From NCBI GenBank assembly GCA_002084535.1, contig NBLI01000098.1:1-6477 (forward strand): a DNA stretch of 6,477 nucleotides, given 5' to 3'. Every line of letters starts with the position of its first letter. Within the stretch, counting starts at the first letter, position 1. The translations under genes were made by a program, and so were the position numbers. The DNA is from Candidatus Zhuqueibacterota bacterium 4572_119 (GTDB taxonomy: Bacteria; Zhuqueibacterota; Zhuqueibacteria; Thermofontimicrobiales; Thermofontimicrobiaceae). The notes under the pieces were generated by a model that was given only the letters and a program-made list of their open reading frames with translations, made no database searches and was not told the origin of the DNA. Positions 6,191 through 6,477 of the stretch are shown one piece after another.

Positions 6191-6477
6191 GAAAAAGTAA
6201 GTTTTGATTAAGGAAGTAAATGGTGTTTCAATAAGGGTATAAATATAGCATTCAGCAAAGAAATAATCAAGTAAAAATTTTCTTCACAGTAACACCTCAA
6301 ATAAAGATTTCGGTTTTACGTTAAAGCCACAAAACTACCAGCTGTTTTAAGATGATCCAGGACAAATATTTTGTTTCAACAGTCGATAAAATAGGAGGAT
6401 AAAGCAGCGGCATAAAAAACAATAAAACGTAACACCGCATTTATGGGAGTATTCAAGATGTCGCACACTTGAAATTG
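6191..6477. other. Right-hand non-coding end
   Basis: Apart from the promoter at 6242-6270 for the gene to its left, nothing convincing is seen. GTAACACC occurs twice (6289-6296 and 6429-6436) in partly similar surroundings. An isolated AGGAGG (6394-6399, + strand) has no start codon at usable distance. A flanking gene may begin beyond the window. Confidence 0.5.
6242..6270 (-). promoter_or_regulatory. Predicted sigma70-type promoter of the hypothetical gene
   Basis: On the - strand, TTGATT (6265-6270) is followed after exactly 17 bases by TATATT (6242-6247). TGC directly before the -10 gives an extended -10. Transcription would start near 6235, leaving a leader of about 57 nt. The -10 hexamer and spacing are identical to those of the promoter at 202-230. 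Confidence 0.65.

Noticed and set aside
6394..6399. Perfect AGGAGG on the + strand
   Set aside because: No ATG, GTG or TTG follows at usable spacing.
6334..6413. Short - strand frame of about 30 codons near the right end
   Set aside because: It starts without a ribosome-binding site and has no recognisable features.
6289..6436. Direct repeat GTAACACC at 6289-6296 and 6429-6436 as possible target duplication of an inserted element
   Set aside because: The 140-base interval has no inverted ends or transposase remnant; an eight-base repeat can be chance.

Overview
The window is AT-rich bacterial chromosomal DNA with three complete protein genes. A radical-SAM aminomutase-like gene lies on the + strand (352-1485). 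On the - strand are a very large 2-hydroxyacyl-CoA dehydratase-activase-like gene (1648-4710) and an unrecognised gene (5132-6178). No rRNA, tRNA, CRISPR array, integrase or transposase is visible. The oxygen-sensitive iron-sulfur enzymes point to an anaerobic or at least anoxia-tolerant bacterium. The low GC, the short palindromes between genes and the reiterated ATCCTGT motif resemble genomes of the FCB/Calditrichota/KSB1 type. That placement is an impression from sequence style and is not demonstrated.

Layout. Bases 1-351 are non-coding: a small degenerate direct-repeat block (61-93), then a good sigma70-type promoter (202-230) and a leader of about 115 nt. The aminomutase-like gene follows. 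It converges on the activase gene across a 162-nt gap that holds a strong hairpin terminator (1567-1597). The activase gene has a GTG start. Upstream of it lies a 421-nt gene-free stretch (4711-5131) rich in palindromes. The third gene has a TTG start, an excellent ribosome-binding site and a clear promoter (6242-6270). The last 207 bases show no convincing gene.

Function. The first protein has the CxxxCxxC cluster motif, the PLP-lysine region and the substrate-carboxylate arginine of the lysine 2,3-aminomutase family. It lacks both acidic residues that hold the lysine side chain, so its substrate is probably not lysine. The second protein joins two ASKHA ATPase (BadF/HgdC-like) domains, a four-cysteine linker, a DUF2229-type domain and an HgdB-like C-terminal domain. 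The two ATPase halves together carry the four cysteines that a HgdC homodimer uses for its bridging [4Fe-4S] cluster, so it looks like a one-chain pseudo-dimeric ATP-driven electron-activating protein. No separate dehydratase subunits are in the window. The genes do not form one operon, and any metabolic link between them (for example through amino-acid or acyl-CoA metabolism) is speculative. The third protein is a soluble, helical protein of unknown function.
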